Origin: Echinarachnius parma
Taxonomy: Eukaryota > Echinodermata > Echinoidea > Clypeasteroida > Echinarachniidae
Length of the DNA: 64,000 bases
Assembly: GCA_037951105.1 (NCBI GenBank)
Contig: JBAMJV010009368.1
Span: 1-64,000 of the forward strand
Direction of reading: 5' to 3'
The notes under the pieces were generated by a model. It worked only from the letters and a program-made list of their open reading frames with translations. It ran no database searches and was not told the DNA's origin. Within the stretch, counting starts at the first letter, position 1. Each line of letters starts with the position of its first letter. The position numbers and the translations under genes are program-made. Below are positions 32,685 through 44,313 of the stretch, piece by piece.

Positions 32685-34900
32685 ATGGATCTGAGAGTGG
32701 TCAAGACAGAGCGGATCACTAAGGATCAAAATGGGGACAAGTCAGCAAGGCAGACCAGTGATGCAACAAGGGCAACTCATGAGTCAACAAAACTGTCTGG
32801 TGTTAAGCTGGCATTTTTTAAGCCGACACAAAATGCAAAGCAAGCTGGCGATGCAATAAGGACGACTCCTGGTTTAACAAACTCATCTGGTGTTAAACCG
32901 GCGCAAAATACAAAGCAAGCTGGCTTTGCAACAGAGACGGCTCATGTTGTAACAAACTCATCTGGTGTTAAATCGACACAAAATTCAGCCAGCAAACAAA
33001 CAATAAAGGTAATTCAATATGGTGTTGTATTGTGGAACCTCATTATCACAAGGTCCTTGAGACTACACAATTTATCTTGTCTTATCAGGTATTTTGAATA
33101 TCAGGGTAAACAAAACAAAGGAATATTTAAACCTATTTAAAGAGTTAGGGCCTGTTGATTGATCCAAAATCATCTTGTGACTTGTGTTAAACTGGCACAA
33201 AATGCAGACGGCAAAGGAAAGGTGAAGACTGAAGGTAATGTTTTAAATCAGAGGCGTAGCGTGGTCGGACTGATTGGGGGGCACGCAAAATTATTTGGGG
33301 GGCACACCTTATGTATTTCTTTGTTTTTTCAAAAAATGGCCCCTTATATTTCCTATTGTTTTTTCAAAATTATTGGGGGGGGCACAGGCCCCCCCGTGCC
33401 CCCCCCCCCCCCCCCCCCCCGTAGCTACACCACTGAATCAGACATTTGATTGTATGCACAAGTGCAGCTCTGCAATTTCTAAATAATCCATGTCTTAACT
33501 GGCAAGCTGTAATTAATTTCCTTCTGGACGAGGGGGAAAGATATGATATAGGATGTATGATTCAATGAGAATTAAGGACATTTGATCATTAAATATTTTC
33601 ATAGTCAGGGACACATTTAGAAAATTAAAATTTCATTCTTATGTTACCATTTAAGCCAAACAACAAGGTACAAGAGAAGTGTAAAAGCTCCAAGTGATTT
33701 TTGGAATTTTACAAACTTAATGGATTACTTTATGTACTTTGTACACAGTTTTTATCATCTGTGACCTTTCATGAACACTAATTTTGTATTCATTATATTT
33801 TACCGCAGGTGCCCGATTTCAAAGTTCCCAAAAGCGTGAAGCACCAGCCGGCATTCAACCTCTACCTCACCAAGAACTCAGAACAGTACTTCAAGAAGAG
33901 CCACGCATCCGTCGTGCCCTTCACTTGCGAGGAATGCGGGGCCGACTTTGAAGGCATCTCCGACCTCATTGTCCACTTCAGGGGTCATTTCAACGGGAGT
34001 CTGCACGAATGTTCCGGCTGTCGCACGCCGTTCAGCAGCCGACCAGCATTGAAAAAGCACATGGAGGGGACGCAGTGTGGATCGAGTGGTAAAGAAGAGG
34101 TGCAGAACGGCGGGAACGGGGTAGTGACAGCGAGCAACGGTGAACTGGGATGTGATATAGAAGGTGATGCTGAGGGTAAGACCAATGGGGATTTGGACGG
34201 TGTATTCAGTTGCAAGCTCTGTGGGAAGCAATTTGAGGAAGAGGAGTCACTGGCGAGACATGCTAGCGAACATCAACACCAGGAGCTGTTCACCTGCAAA
34301 GAGTGTGGGCGCTGCTACCAGCAAGAGCACATGCTCGAGTCGCACATCAAGATCCACCATGTGGAACTATGGAGCTGCGAGGAATGCGGGAAGTCGTTTG
34401 AGAACAAACGGCGACTGATGGTGCACTACGAGCTACACGCCAGCAACGTTGTTGACCGCCCTCACAAGTGTGTCGAATGCGGGAAGGCGTTCACAGCACG
34501 CTCCAAGCTCCTGCGCCACATGCGCGTCCACACCGGCGAGCGACCCTTCCAGTGCGAAATATGCGGCCGCGGTTTCAACGATCGCTCGAACCTCCTGATA
34601 CATTCGCGAGTTCACACGGGAGAGAAGCCCTACACTTGCTCCACGTGCGGGAAATGCTTCTCGGGGAAGAACGACCTCAACCGACACAAATTGATTCACA
34701 GTGGCGCGCGGCCGCACACGTGTAATGATTGTGGAAAGTCGTTCCGCGAAAGGTCCAAGCTCACCCGCCACATCAAGACGCATCTCTTTCCCACGTCACC
34801 TGATAAGCCTTACATCTGCGCTACGTGCGGGAAAGGCTTTCTAGAGAAGTCGAAACTCACAAGACATTCTAAGATACACGAGAGAGATGGACAGGCATAA
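32685..34900 (+). CDS. Ten-finger C2H2 zinc-finger protein
   Basis: Two coding exons, 32685-33008 and 33809-34900, both phase 0, give 471 aa. The start exon has an acceptor at 32655 and a short 5' UTR. The N-terminus has a sumoylation-type VKTE (5-8) and three degenerate units of about 27 aa with SSGVKxxQN; no KRAB, BTB or ZAD domain is seen. Ten zinc fingers run from about residue 147 to 465: nine standard C-x2-C-x12-H-x3-H, and finger 2 with a terminal Cys (C-x2-C-x12-H-x5-C). Fingers 6-9 are joined by TGERP, TGEKP, SGARP and a longer linker. The family binds DNA through such arrays, so a nuclear transcription regulator is expected; the target is unknown. Finger sequences show no match I can name to a specific orthologue. 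Confidence 0.92.
33185..33234 (+). pseudogene. Echo of the 3' part of the zinc-finger start exon
   Basis: It matches the last 50 bp of the true exon (GVKxxQNA...K then a GTAATG donor) and encodes CVKLAQNADGKGKVKTEG with no convincing acceptor. It lies downstream of the intact exon, as in the DPAGT1 exon-3 case. Confidence 0.65.
33253..33434. mobile_element. GGCGTAGC family insertion in the zinc-finger intron
   Basis: Ends 'ggcgtagcgtggtcgg' and 'gtagctacacc'; flanks AAATCAGA and GAATCAGA match at seven of eight bases, fitting an 8-bp target duplication. It contains G and C runs. Confidence 0.6.
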
Positions 34901-34981
34901 AAATAAAAAAGAAATGTGTCATTTGTTATTTTATTGTAATGCATTATGGAGATGCACAGGTTCTTGTTTTCAAGGAAAAGA

Positions 34982-34987
34982 AATAAA
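34982..34987 (+). terminator. Polyadenylation signal AATAAA
   Basis: It lies 82 bp after the zinc-finger stop codon; the most plausible 3' end signal for that gene. Confidence 0.6.
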
Positions 34988-35437
34988 GTTTAATCGAGGG
35001 TAGTTTTTCACGTAGAATGTTGAGGCACTAGATTTAACTGTCGTCAAACTGAGTCTGAGACTAAGTTGTTATTTTGGTAAATCAAATCCTAACAAAGTAA
35101 TATCTTGATCAAAACAGCTGCTGGTGACAAAAGAAATGTAATCAATGTTTTGAATATGAAGCGTATTTGCCTTATTGCACTTTTTGGTACACAACGATAT
35201 GCGCAAAATGTACACTGTTAAGTGATGATCAAAGGGTTTTAGTGCTTAGACTATTGGCTAACTACATGTACGTACTTAGCAGACTATCAATTTAAACTTA
35301 TTCTGGGTCAAAGTTTATGTAAATCTGTACTCATGCTAGGTTTAAGCTAAACTTACGACTATAATGCTTTTTTCTATTTAGTAGAATACCAGCCAAAGAT
35401 TTTGTCCCATGTGTTTGAAAGATATAAAGAGAGATGC

Positions 35438-35828
35438 AAAGGGATAGTTGAGTTTTGGTAACTTTAGAGAGTACAGTTTTGGTCAAAAACTCTCTAAAAA
35501 AAGCCCTCTAACAACTCATTGGTTTCAACCATATAATCAACAACTAATTAAAGACCCTTTTGTACATTTTTTGAAAGAGGAAGCATTTAAAAACAAAATT
35601 GTAACGGCTGGTTCAAAATGATCGAATTATTGTTGGCCCCCACATATTACAATTTATGGTTATGTTTATGGATATTTCAGCCATTTCTGAACTAATTTTG
35701 ATCAAATAAAGTTTATTCTGTCATTAAAATTGTATGCTCTTTCAAATTTGACACTCAGTTTTTCATTATCTCACATCAGAATTATTTTGTGTAGCGCCCT
35801 CTATACCAAAACTCAACTATCCCTTTAA
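35438..35828. mobile_element. MITE, AAAGGGATAGTTGAG ends
   Basis: 'aaagggatagttgagttttg' and 'caaaactcaactatcccttt' are inverted ends of a 391-bp element. The copy at 59348-61115 is split by another transposon. From 35829 to 37326 the DNA is AT-rich with no recognised feature. Confidence 0.85.
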
Positions 35829-37326
35829 ATCCACATACTTGTCGTCTATTGTGAAGTGTATTTTTGAAAATATAAAGATGTAAAAGAATGAATGAACAAT
35901 GTATTGTACAGCTTACATTCTAGTGTTTTGGCAATGAAATCGTCATTCCTGAAATTGTTGATTGGAGAGGATTACTTTGATGTTTTATGATATAATGTAC
36001 TTTCAAAGCACCTTGGCACATTACGGGTGTTAATTTTTGTTCAAAGAATATATATTCTATCATTTATATTTGATGAATGTTCTGAAAACTTCAAAAGAGA
36101 TCATTTTATAAGATTTTTGTTTTAATTTGATTTTTATATATAGCCGTTAGTGTAGATTTTTATAGATCATGTAGAATTTGGTTGCATGAGAAGATTAATT
36201 TGGATTTTGTATATTTTTTAGCCAGGTAGTATTTTTTTTCTTCAGAAATGGACAGACATTTCATTTATGATTTAGTTTCTATAGGACATTGTGTTTGCAC
36301 CCGTTTCTGTAATAATTTCGTACCCTATATTTGTAAAATATTTACATATTTTAAAAACAATTGTTAAGAAGTTTTATGGATTCCAAAGAAATAATGGTAT
36401 TATTCCATGGGGATTAATAATTTAATATTTTTTATTTGCATGTGGACATACCAGGTGTGCTATATTTGTTGACCACTTTATATGTGAATGAAATTTATAT
36501 TATTTATAAATATTAAACTTGAAATTATAATTGTTGATTCCAATTTCCGAGGAAATTAGACTAGATGTCAAAAGGAGCAGACACAACTATCTTTCATTTT
36601 GTTTGTACATGTATACAACAGGCTTCCAGTGTCATACACAAAATAATCATGTACAGCCCTACAGCTGCACACACTTCTAGATGTACATGTATTGTACTTA
36701 CACTTTAAGCACAGTAAGAATGTTTTGGCCAGTAGACATTTTTTAAAGAATCTTGCAAATATATAATTTCTATATAACGGTACCTACTGAAATTCTTTTT
36801 TTATATTTTTAATTCAGATTTGCTAGAATTTTAGACATCTCATGCGTGCACCTATAATAGGTGGCCCGGCTTGAATGCACCAGAGGGAGGGGAAAGTGCG
36901 CATATTGATATCAGATGACTTAACGCTGTATATTATTATCAGTAGTAATTTTTAATTAGAAATGATTATGAAATATTAATAATTTTGCATGGTAATTCAG
37001 GGTTTTTATGATTATTTGTTAAAGATTATTATTTCACATGTGATAGATGATTCTACTAGTCGATTTGTATGATATTATTTTTTAAATGGTGCTATTTCTG
37101 TCTTCACGTTTAAAGGTGCTTCAACATTACAACTATCACTCATAGAAAGGAGATATTATAAGTTAAAATCTTTAAAAAACAAAAGTTTATGTGGCATATT
37201 AATTAGTGTATATTTTTTGTTGAATCCTGTTAAATATTGTACATTTTGGTCATGGGAAGGGTTTGTTTATGAAAGTAGTAAAAAAAAAAAACATGGACAT
37301 TTGTGAATCTAAAGAGTCACATGTAT

Positions 37327-37512
37327 TACCGTATTTGCCGGTGTATAAACTGCACCTGTGTATTAACCGCACCCTCCTTTTTGCAAGTTTTTCTGTATGA
37401 AAAAAGTGTGGTTAATACGCTATAAACCGCACCCGTGTATTAACCGCACCCCCCTTTTTGCAAGTTCTTCTGTATGGAAAAGGGTGTGGTTAATACACCA
37501 GCAAATACGGTA
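37327..37512. mobile_element. MITE, TACCGTATTTGC ends, internally duplicated
   Basis: Ends 'taccgtatttgccggtgtat' and 'acaccagcaaatacggta'. The interior holds two tandem halves, each with 'gtgtattaaccgcaccc' and 'ttttgcaagtt'. Confidence 0.8.
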
Positions 37513-37615
37513 GTTGCATACTTGTATACTTAATTTGACATCTTTTGTTCTCTACCCATTTTAGTTCAATTGTTTGTTTGTTCTTTATTATTTTGTTTAT
37601 TTTAATGATAATGTA

Positions 37616-38429
37616 CAGTGAAATCTTGTTATACAGCAAAAATAATATGAACATTTATATAGCGCAGATACTATAAATGTATACTCTACTGCGGTTAAAT
37701 TATTACTACTACCCAAATCAGGTACATGATGACATAAACGGTACCCCGGGGGACCAGACGAAAATCCGCCATTTTGTTTAATTATTTATTTAATTTTTAG
37801 GGCTGTACTGTGGGTATAGCGTGCATACAATCGCAAGATGGTGCTACACAACGCGGGATACCGGGGTACAACGGTACCCCGGGGTACTGCGTGTGTCATC
37901 ACATGTCAAACCCACACAATGATTCCATTCTTTCTCAACTCCCCGAAGGCTAATTAACACCCGACCATGGTACCCACTTATACACTTGGGTTCAGAGCAG
38001 CAATTGTGGATTAAAGGGATCTAGTAACTTTGTTGACATGAGCAAAAAGTAATGAATGGGTGATTCAATGTATATTATTGTTATCTGATATGTCCACTGG
38101 GTGAAAATTTCAAGTCAAATGGGTGTTATGGCCGAGTAATGAGCAAAAATGTAAAGTGATGTTCACTAACTCATTGCACTGACTTTGTACACGGTTTGGA
38201 CGATCCAGTGGATAGTTCAATTTCTGAATACTTTAATCGTACATATCTTTTTAACGAAAGAGAAATTTGATAAACCGAAACCTGTCCCAAAAAGATATGA
38301 GAGAACCGCTAGAATTCCAATTGGATTTTGAGGATTTGGACAATGTTACAAGGTCCCTTTAAAATGATTGTGTGATAAAAAGGTTAATTTGTTTAAAATA
38401 TTGGAGCTCTTTATAACCACGTTTCACTG
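37616..38429. mobile_element. CAGTGAAA element containing a TTAA MITE
   Basis: Ends 'cagtgaaatcttgttata' and 'tataaccacgtttcactg', TA-flanked. Nested at 38011-38362 is a TTAA-flanked element ('ttaaagggatctagtaac' / 'caaggtccctttaa'), and near 37738-37890 there are two 'ggtaccccgggg' words. Confidence 0.75.
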
Positions 38430-39132
38430 TATCCTGCTTGTTTTGTACATGTACATTACAATGTATTCCATGTTGTTTTCTGAGAGCAGCATCAATTGTT
38501 TTATAATTTTTTCAATCATTTCATGCTTCCACTTAATTATGTACCATATTGGTACTTGAATAATGTACACGTTGTGAATTTATCAACATTTTATATTAAA
38601 TATTTTGTAATAATCACAAGAAAAATAAAAAAATTTGCACAGTACATGTATAGTATTTTTGCACTTGCCATTTTATGAATAAGGGTAATTTCACATTTTA
38701 AGGTTATAAAACAACCTTTCATACATTGAATTTCTATTTTATCCCGATTATCTGTTCAGCTTTAATTTAGAAAGAAATACCTCATTCTGTATTTGTAAAT
38801 TGTTATTTGTAATTACTCAATGCATCATGTTTATTTTGTTTTGTTTTTTCTAATAAAGGAAAGGATATGAAGGGAACTAATGAAATGCTGTTTTTGTTAT
38901 GAATTTATTTATGATGCATTTCTCATTACAGTTAGTTACTGTAGTTCAAGTCCTTCCCGTGCCAATTTTTCGCACATATGGCAGCGCTATCTCTGATCCA
39001 TTAGCCCTAGGCCACACGTCTACTAAATGTAGCGAAAGCTACGGAAGGGGGCCAGTCCTCGGTAACTCGTGTTATTAACTTTCCCTTTTCCATTCTATAA
39101 ATGCTGAGTGCCTGGCTTTTAAAAAGTATTTG

Positions 39133-39210
39133 GTATGACCCATCTGGGTTCGAACCCGGGACCTCCCTTGCATGGCAAGGCGGATACTCTTAACCGCTAA
39201 GCCACCATAC
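39133..39210 (-). repeat. tRNA-like sequence, probably SINE head
   Basis: On the minus strand 78 nt carry an A-box-like TGGCTTAGCGG and a B-box GGTTCGAACCC at tRNA spacing with partly complementary ends. The anticodon arm does not form a proper 5+7 stem-loop with T33 and the T-stem has mismatches, so a functional tRNA is unlikely. The rest of 38430-40020 shows only a partial relative of the 22325 MITE and no gene. Confidence 0.5.
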
Positions 39211-40020
39211 TCTGTCACATGGTTTTCATTACAGTAGAAACTCGTTATAAGAAGATGTTTGGGATAAAAAAAAGAAGTCTTGCACCAATAAAATTTCCCT
39301 ATTGAACCAATCAGATATGCATACAAATGTATTTGTGACTGGACTTGTCGGTACTCATGTTTTGAAGAAATCTGCATTTTAAGTTCATGTAATGTACATG
39401 TATGTTAAATTAAAACAGTCACATCTTTGCCAATTACATGTATTGTCAGATTTTTAAAAAGGCATAATATTAAAGCTTGTTATGAGGCATTCCTCATGAT
39501 TTGGAAATATCAATTTGGATTTTTACCAACAAGTGCAGGGTTTTGCTATATCCGGTCCATTAGGTAATTCTATAGCTAGCTGAATACCGCTCCTGGAGGG
39601 CTGAGGAGCGGTAGTGATTTTTGAGCACTCGAGCTTGCATCCAGTTCATTTTATCAGGGTTGGCACTTCTTATCTCAAGCCCCTGGGCGCCGATGTCTCA
39701 GCAGAGGATTAGCAGAGAGTAGAGAGAATGAACCGCATAATCTACAAAAGGAGGAGAGGGGGAGACCATGGTAAAGCCCTGGCTCTGGAATGTCTTAACA
39801 GTTGGGTGCCATGCCAACTGAGATATGAGCAGAGAGGGCAGGACCAGGGCAGTTAATCTCTCTGGGCCTTGAGGGAAGTAAACCCAGCATGGGATTGTTG
39901 ACAGTAGTAATACAACTGATAAGAATGTGGTCGATACGGAAACAAAAATGATAAAATTGATCACCACGATGGTGGAAGACAAGCTAGTGGGACAATCCCG
40001 TCATGCACATGTTCTGACCA

Positions 40021-40256
40021 AGTTGAACTTTACTCTAAGTTTGGACCTAACTATCATGGAAAGCCATTTGTAGCCTTAACAAAAAAATATTCAAAAGCAA
40101 TAAGTATTTTAGACTTATCAATGATTTGAATCAACATTTTATGCATTTTAAAGGAAATTAAACAAAACATTTTTTCAAAGAAACTAACGGCTTCCCATAG
40201 TTGCTAATTCCGACTTAGAGCTCAGTTCAACCTAGGATCTTTGTGAAACACCCCCA
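40021..40256. mobile_element. Second copy of the 11952 MITE family
   Basis: The right end 'ggatctttgtgaaacacccc' is intact; the left end is truncated at 'agttgaactttactctaag'. Confidence 0.65.
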
Positions 40257-40506
40257 TATCTTCCACTTGGACGAAGAATTAAAACATGTACACAATAAAA
40301 TACAAAGTAATGTTTTTCAAAGATAATAAATCTAATCCTGATTTTATTTCAAACAAACAGCCCCATCCTGGAGGAATCCCATTTTCTTTGCTTTTTTTTT
40401 TATTCAAAGAAACAGAAACACATAATTTTGTACAAAACATAAAGCACAGCATGATGTATGTGCTTGCATCAAATAATATATACAAATATAAACCTGGGAC
40501 TGGTTT

Positions 40507-40690
40507 CATGAAAAGGTCTTGGCTATGTTCGTTGTCTGGCGCAGAGCTTGGGTGCAACTATCTCCAAGTTCAGACTCGAACAAAGCTTTTGAATTTCCAA
40601 CGACTATTGACGCTCTGTGCGGAACGTGGAGATAACTGCACCCTAGCTTCGCACCAGACAACGTACATGTATAGCCAAGATCTTTTCATG
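40507..40690. repeat. Foldback element
   Basis: Arms 'catgaaaaggtcttggctat' and 'atagccaagatcttttcatg' with further pairing inward ('gttgtctgg', 'gcagttatctcc') give a 184-bp hairpin-capable unit. Confidence 0.8.
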
Positions 40691-40844
40691 TAACTAGACC
40701 CAGCATAAACAATACAGAAAATCAAGTAACTTTGAATTGACCAGATAAACATTCTTCCATGCCTTGTTGTTTGATCTTGGTCCTACTAATGGAAGTATGA
40801 TGAAACCCAGGCCTGTGAACCTGCTTTTTTATTTTTTTTATTTC

Positions 40845-42260
40845 CACCTCGCTGAAATATGTATAATTCAATTTGAAGAAGAAAAAAAGTGAGGTTCATT
40901 ACAACTGTGTAAAAACCAATAGAAACCTTTAAACAAAAGTATGAAACAAGCTTAGTTTTGTTTTATATTTCCACTTCATTATTGAAATATGTAAAACAAG
41001 TGAGGTTTATTACAACTGTGTACAAACCTATGGAACATTTAAACAGAAGTATCAGAGATGCCAACTTTTGAAAACCAAAATTAGAGAAGAATTTTACAAC
41101 TAAGCAAAAAGTGCATGTTGCACATATCACGAGCGCGAAGCGCTCGTCCCTTACGGCCAGGGTCCAGATGTACTAGGGGTACTAGATGCTCTCTGGTGCA
41201 ATCTGAGCCTCATTTTGGAGCATTTTACAGGTTTATTTAGTTCAAAATTTGTTTTCCCATCTTTTTTACATGACACATATTTTACAGAAAAATTATAAAA
41301 TGTGAAAATGTGCAAAATTGAAGGGACAATTAGATGATATTTTATAACCAAAACTACATGCTGAAGTTAGCGAACAATATTTTGCATTCAGTTGTTGTTG
41401 TTTTAATAGCAGTAGTACGTGTATTATATTGCTCATTGGCCAATAAATAAAAAAGATAAAAGAAAAACAGAAAAAAATAGAAAAAACAAAAAAACAAAAC
41501 AAAACAAAACAAAATCGATTTTGTTTTGTTTTGTTTTGTTTTTCTTTTTTTCGGGAGGATAAGGATAGTGATCAGGAGGGCGGAAGTTGGGGTGCATTTT
41601 CGGGAGCTTCCCGATGAAATCGGGAGGGTTGGCATCTCTGAAGTATGAAACCATATATTTCTACTTCATTATTGAAATATGTAAGATTAAATAAATTTTT
41701 AAAATAGGATTGTTACAACAGTGTACAAACCTACAGAAACCTTACTATTAAGAAAAGTACAAAACCAGTTTTAGTTTTTATATTTCCACCTCACTGAATT
41801 ATGTATTATTCAATTTGAAAAAAAAAAACCCAGTGAGGATCATTACAACTGTGTATATAGAAACCCATGAAACCTTACAAATAGATGTACAAGACTAGCT
41901 TTTTTCCTTCATATTTCTACCTCATGATTAGTGAAATACGGATTCAATTTGACCAAAAAGAATAATAGCAAGGAACATTACAACTTCTGTGTAAAAACCT
42001 ACATAACCCTTACTAATATAAATCCAGCTTTGGTTTTTACATGTTTATTTCCACTAAGGCCAAGTCTGTTCGGTCGGTCACATCGCTTCCCTACCGTCAC
42101 CATTGGGTCCCGTTTTTTTTTTTTTTCGGAACCGGGATCTGAAAAAAAAACTAAAAACTTAACAAATTCCACCTCGTTCTTGAAATATGTATGATTCAAT
42201 ATGAAAAAAAAAAAATAGCTAGGATCGTTACAACCTGTGTACAACCCTATGGAAACCTCT
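40845..42260. repeat. Degenerate tandem repeat of about 125 bp, six to seven units
   Basis: Units begin near 40845, 40970, 41656, 41785, 41915, 42045 and 42166 and share 'atttccacctcactgaaata', 'cattacaactgtgta' and 'aaacctatagaaac'. The array is interrupted by the MITE at 41054-41639 and by a second insert at about 42058-42165. It looks like a small local satellite. Confidence 0.75.
41054..41639. mobile_element. hAT-like MITE inside the 125-bp array
   Basis: Ends 'agagatgccaac' / 'gttggcatctct'; flanks GAAGTATC (41046-41053) and GAAGTATG (41640-41647), an 8-bp duplication with one mismatch. 586 bp, no frame. Confidence 0.85.
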
Positions 42261-42464
42261 AAATAGTAAAATACTAAGTAGAGGACCCGTGTTTACAAAA
42301 CACATCCACACTGAAAGGTTCCCAAAATACATTACATTTGTAGATCTAAAATAATGTTTGAACAGAAAAACAACAACTCACAACGTCAACAAATCATGCC
42401 ATTCCATTCCATATCGTGATTATGAAAAACACTGGCTATTTCCAACTTAAAAAAAAAAAAATTG

Positions 42465-43075
42465 TCTGATGGTAGGGATCGAACCAGGGATCTCAGAGCT
42501 GCCAACCTCTAGAACATGAAATCAGTACTCTCAAGGCTCAAAATCAGTAATTTGGGGAAGAAATCAGTAATTTCCTACGCGGCTCTATGAACTATAAGTT
42601 TAGTGAAACGGTTACACGACGGTTAACCGACCGTCATCGGCAAAAACGTTTAGCATAACGGGTAACCAAACAAATTTAAAAAAAAAAAAAAAATTGTCAT
42701 CCCCATTCTATAGATTCGGTCATAAAATGGCACGTTGAACCCTGCTAATCTATTGCTAAAGTGAAGGTATTTTACATGTATCACAAATAAACAAAACAAA
42801 TAAACAAATGGTAAGAGAATTAACGATAGGGAGATTAGACTGGAAAAATGGACAGATATCGGATATATCCGGGGGAAAAGAAAAAGAAAAAAAAAGAAAA
42901 AAAAAAAAACCTTCCCCCCCCCCCCCCCCCCCCCCCGTAATTTTTAAGCGGCATTCCGTACTCCCGTAATGGTTGTCAATTTCCGTACCAATTACGGAAA
43001 ATCTGTACTAGTTAGCAGCTCTGGGATCTCCCCGTTGTAGTCTGATGCTCTACTGACTTAGCTTACTCGCCTCCA
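42465..43075 (-). repeat. tRNA-derived SINE head split by an insertion
   Basis: Ignoring the insert at 42495-43022, the minus strand reads an A-box-like TAAGCTAAGTCAGTAGAGC followed at tRNA distance by a perfect B-box GGTTCGATCCC. The D-arm and 'catcagact' resemble tRNA-Lys, but the anticodon arm is not paired, so it is a tRNA-derived repeat. Confidence 0.6.
42495..43022. mobile_element. hAT-like MITE in a tRNA-like sequence
   Basis: Ends 'agagctgccaac' / 'gttagcagctct'; exact 8-bp flanking duplication GGGATCTC (42487-42494, 43023-43030). It contains a fragment of the 'gtgaaacggttacac' family and a poly-C run. 528 bp. Confidence 0.9.
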
Positions 43076-43079
43076 TTGG

Positions 43080-43900
43080 TTTGGGAATGGACAGACATGT
43101 GTAGTCGTATCTTTCTGATGTGCACACGAAACTTAGATAGGCATCTTGTGCACACGTCACAAAATTTGCGTTCGGCTTTGAATAGCTGGCGAGGGTGGTC
43201 ATTTTGGGGCTTGAAACGTCAAAAAAAGCAACTTCCGTTTGATGTAATTTGATACCCTTTGGCTATTACCTCACTAAAGGTAGTAGCATTCATCAGTGCA
43301 AAGATGAGGGTCATACGTCAAGGCATGGTGATTTGCATAATAGCCGGGGAGACAAACAAACAAACAAACAAACAAACAGAGTCTCCTGTTTTAGTAGTAT
43401 AGATGTATGATTAAATCTGAAAACAAAATTATATGAATAATAGCGATGATTATAATTACAATGTAAAACCTACAGCAACGTGTCAGCAAACAGCATTTAC
43501 AGGTACATTTGTGCTCATTACTTGGCCTCTTGAAAATTGCACAAATCACTCAGTGTACAAATCAGACCACAGGTAGACACCCTTTACCAACCCACATGGT
43601 TAACCCTAGGACACGGTGCTCCAAGATGTACATAAATCATTAATACACCAACTTGAACTTAATTTTTTATTTCCATTATGTGGAAAATTAGCACTCTCTA
43701 ATACAAAGAATCCCTTTATCACAGAAACATTGTATTTTGTTTGTATGTATTAACTTTAACGGTTTAACGTATTCCCTTCTAGATTTTGAAATCTTACCCC
43801 GTTCACTACGAGATCCTGAAATCCCCACAGACTTTGTACATAGCCCACCTGGTTCAAATACATGGCTGGATGGCCCACCAGGTTGCTGTAGGCAATGGTT
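43080..43900. other. Spacer 3' of the minus-strand gene
   Basis: No gene seen; an (AAAC)n run near 43356-43378 is the only clear feature. Confidence 0.5.
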
Positions 43901-43904
43901 AATG

Positions 43905-44300
43905 TCTCTCTTAATTACATTCCTCGCAACGCTCAGCAATTTCATCAAGGTAACCATCAGTGTCGTCAAGGCGAGTCATTTCCCTAAACTTGGAGAATCC
44001 TTCACAGTATCTTTCCTGGTATATATTACATCCACATATTCATGCAGACAGGAAGGGCAATTCACCATCTCTACAGTCACATTGTCTCTCTTACTTCCTC
44101 GCAACGCTCAGTAATTTCCTCAAGGTAATCATCAATACTATTGAGGTGGTCCTGGACCTAAGCTTGGGGAATCCTTTATAAGATCTATTCTGGTATGACA
44201 TCCACATATTCATGCTCCATGCATAAATGGCGAGTCATTTCCCTAAACTTGGGAGAATCCTTTACAGTAACTTTCCTGGTGTCACATCCACATATTCATG
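43905..44300 (-). pseudogene. Echoes of the last exon of the DUF6589-like gene
   Basis: The 3' end of the true last exon (44335-44462) recurs at about 44080-44206 and 43905-44035, with a shorter piece at 44228-44290. Shared words include 'gatttcctcaaggtaatc' and 'taaacttggggaa'. All are degenerate and lie downstream of the intact exon in gene orientation. Confidence 0.85.
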
Positions 44301-44313
44301 TTGGCAGGAAGGA

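Noticed and set aside
39133-39210. Functional tRNA gene
   Set aside because: A and B boxes are present, but the anticodon arm and T-stem do not pair properly; kept as a tRNA-like repeat.
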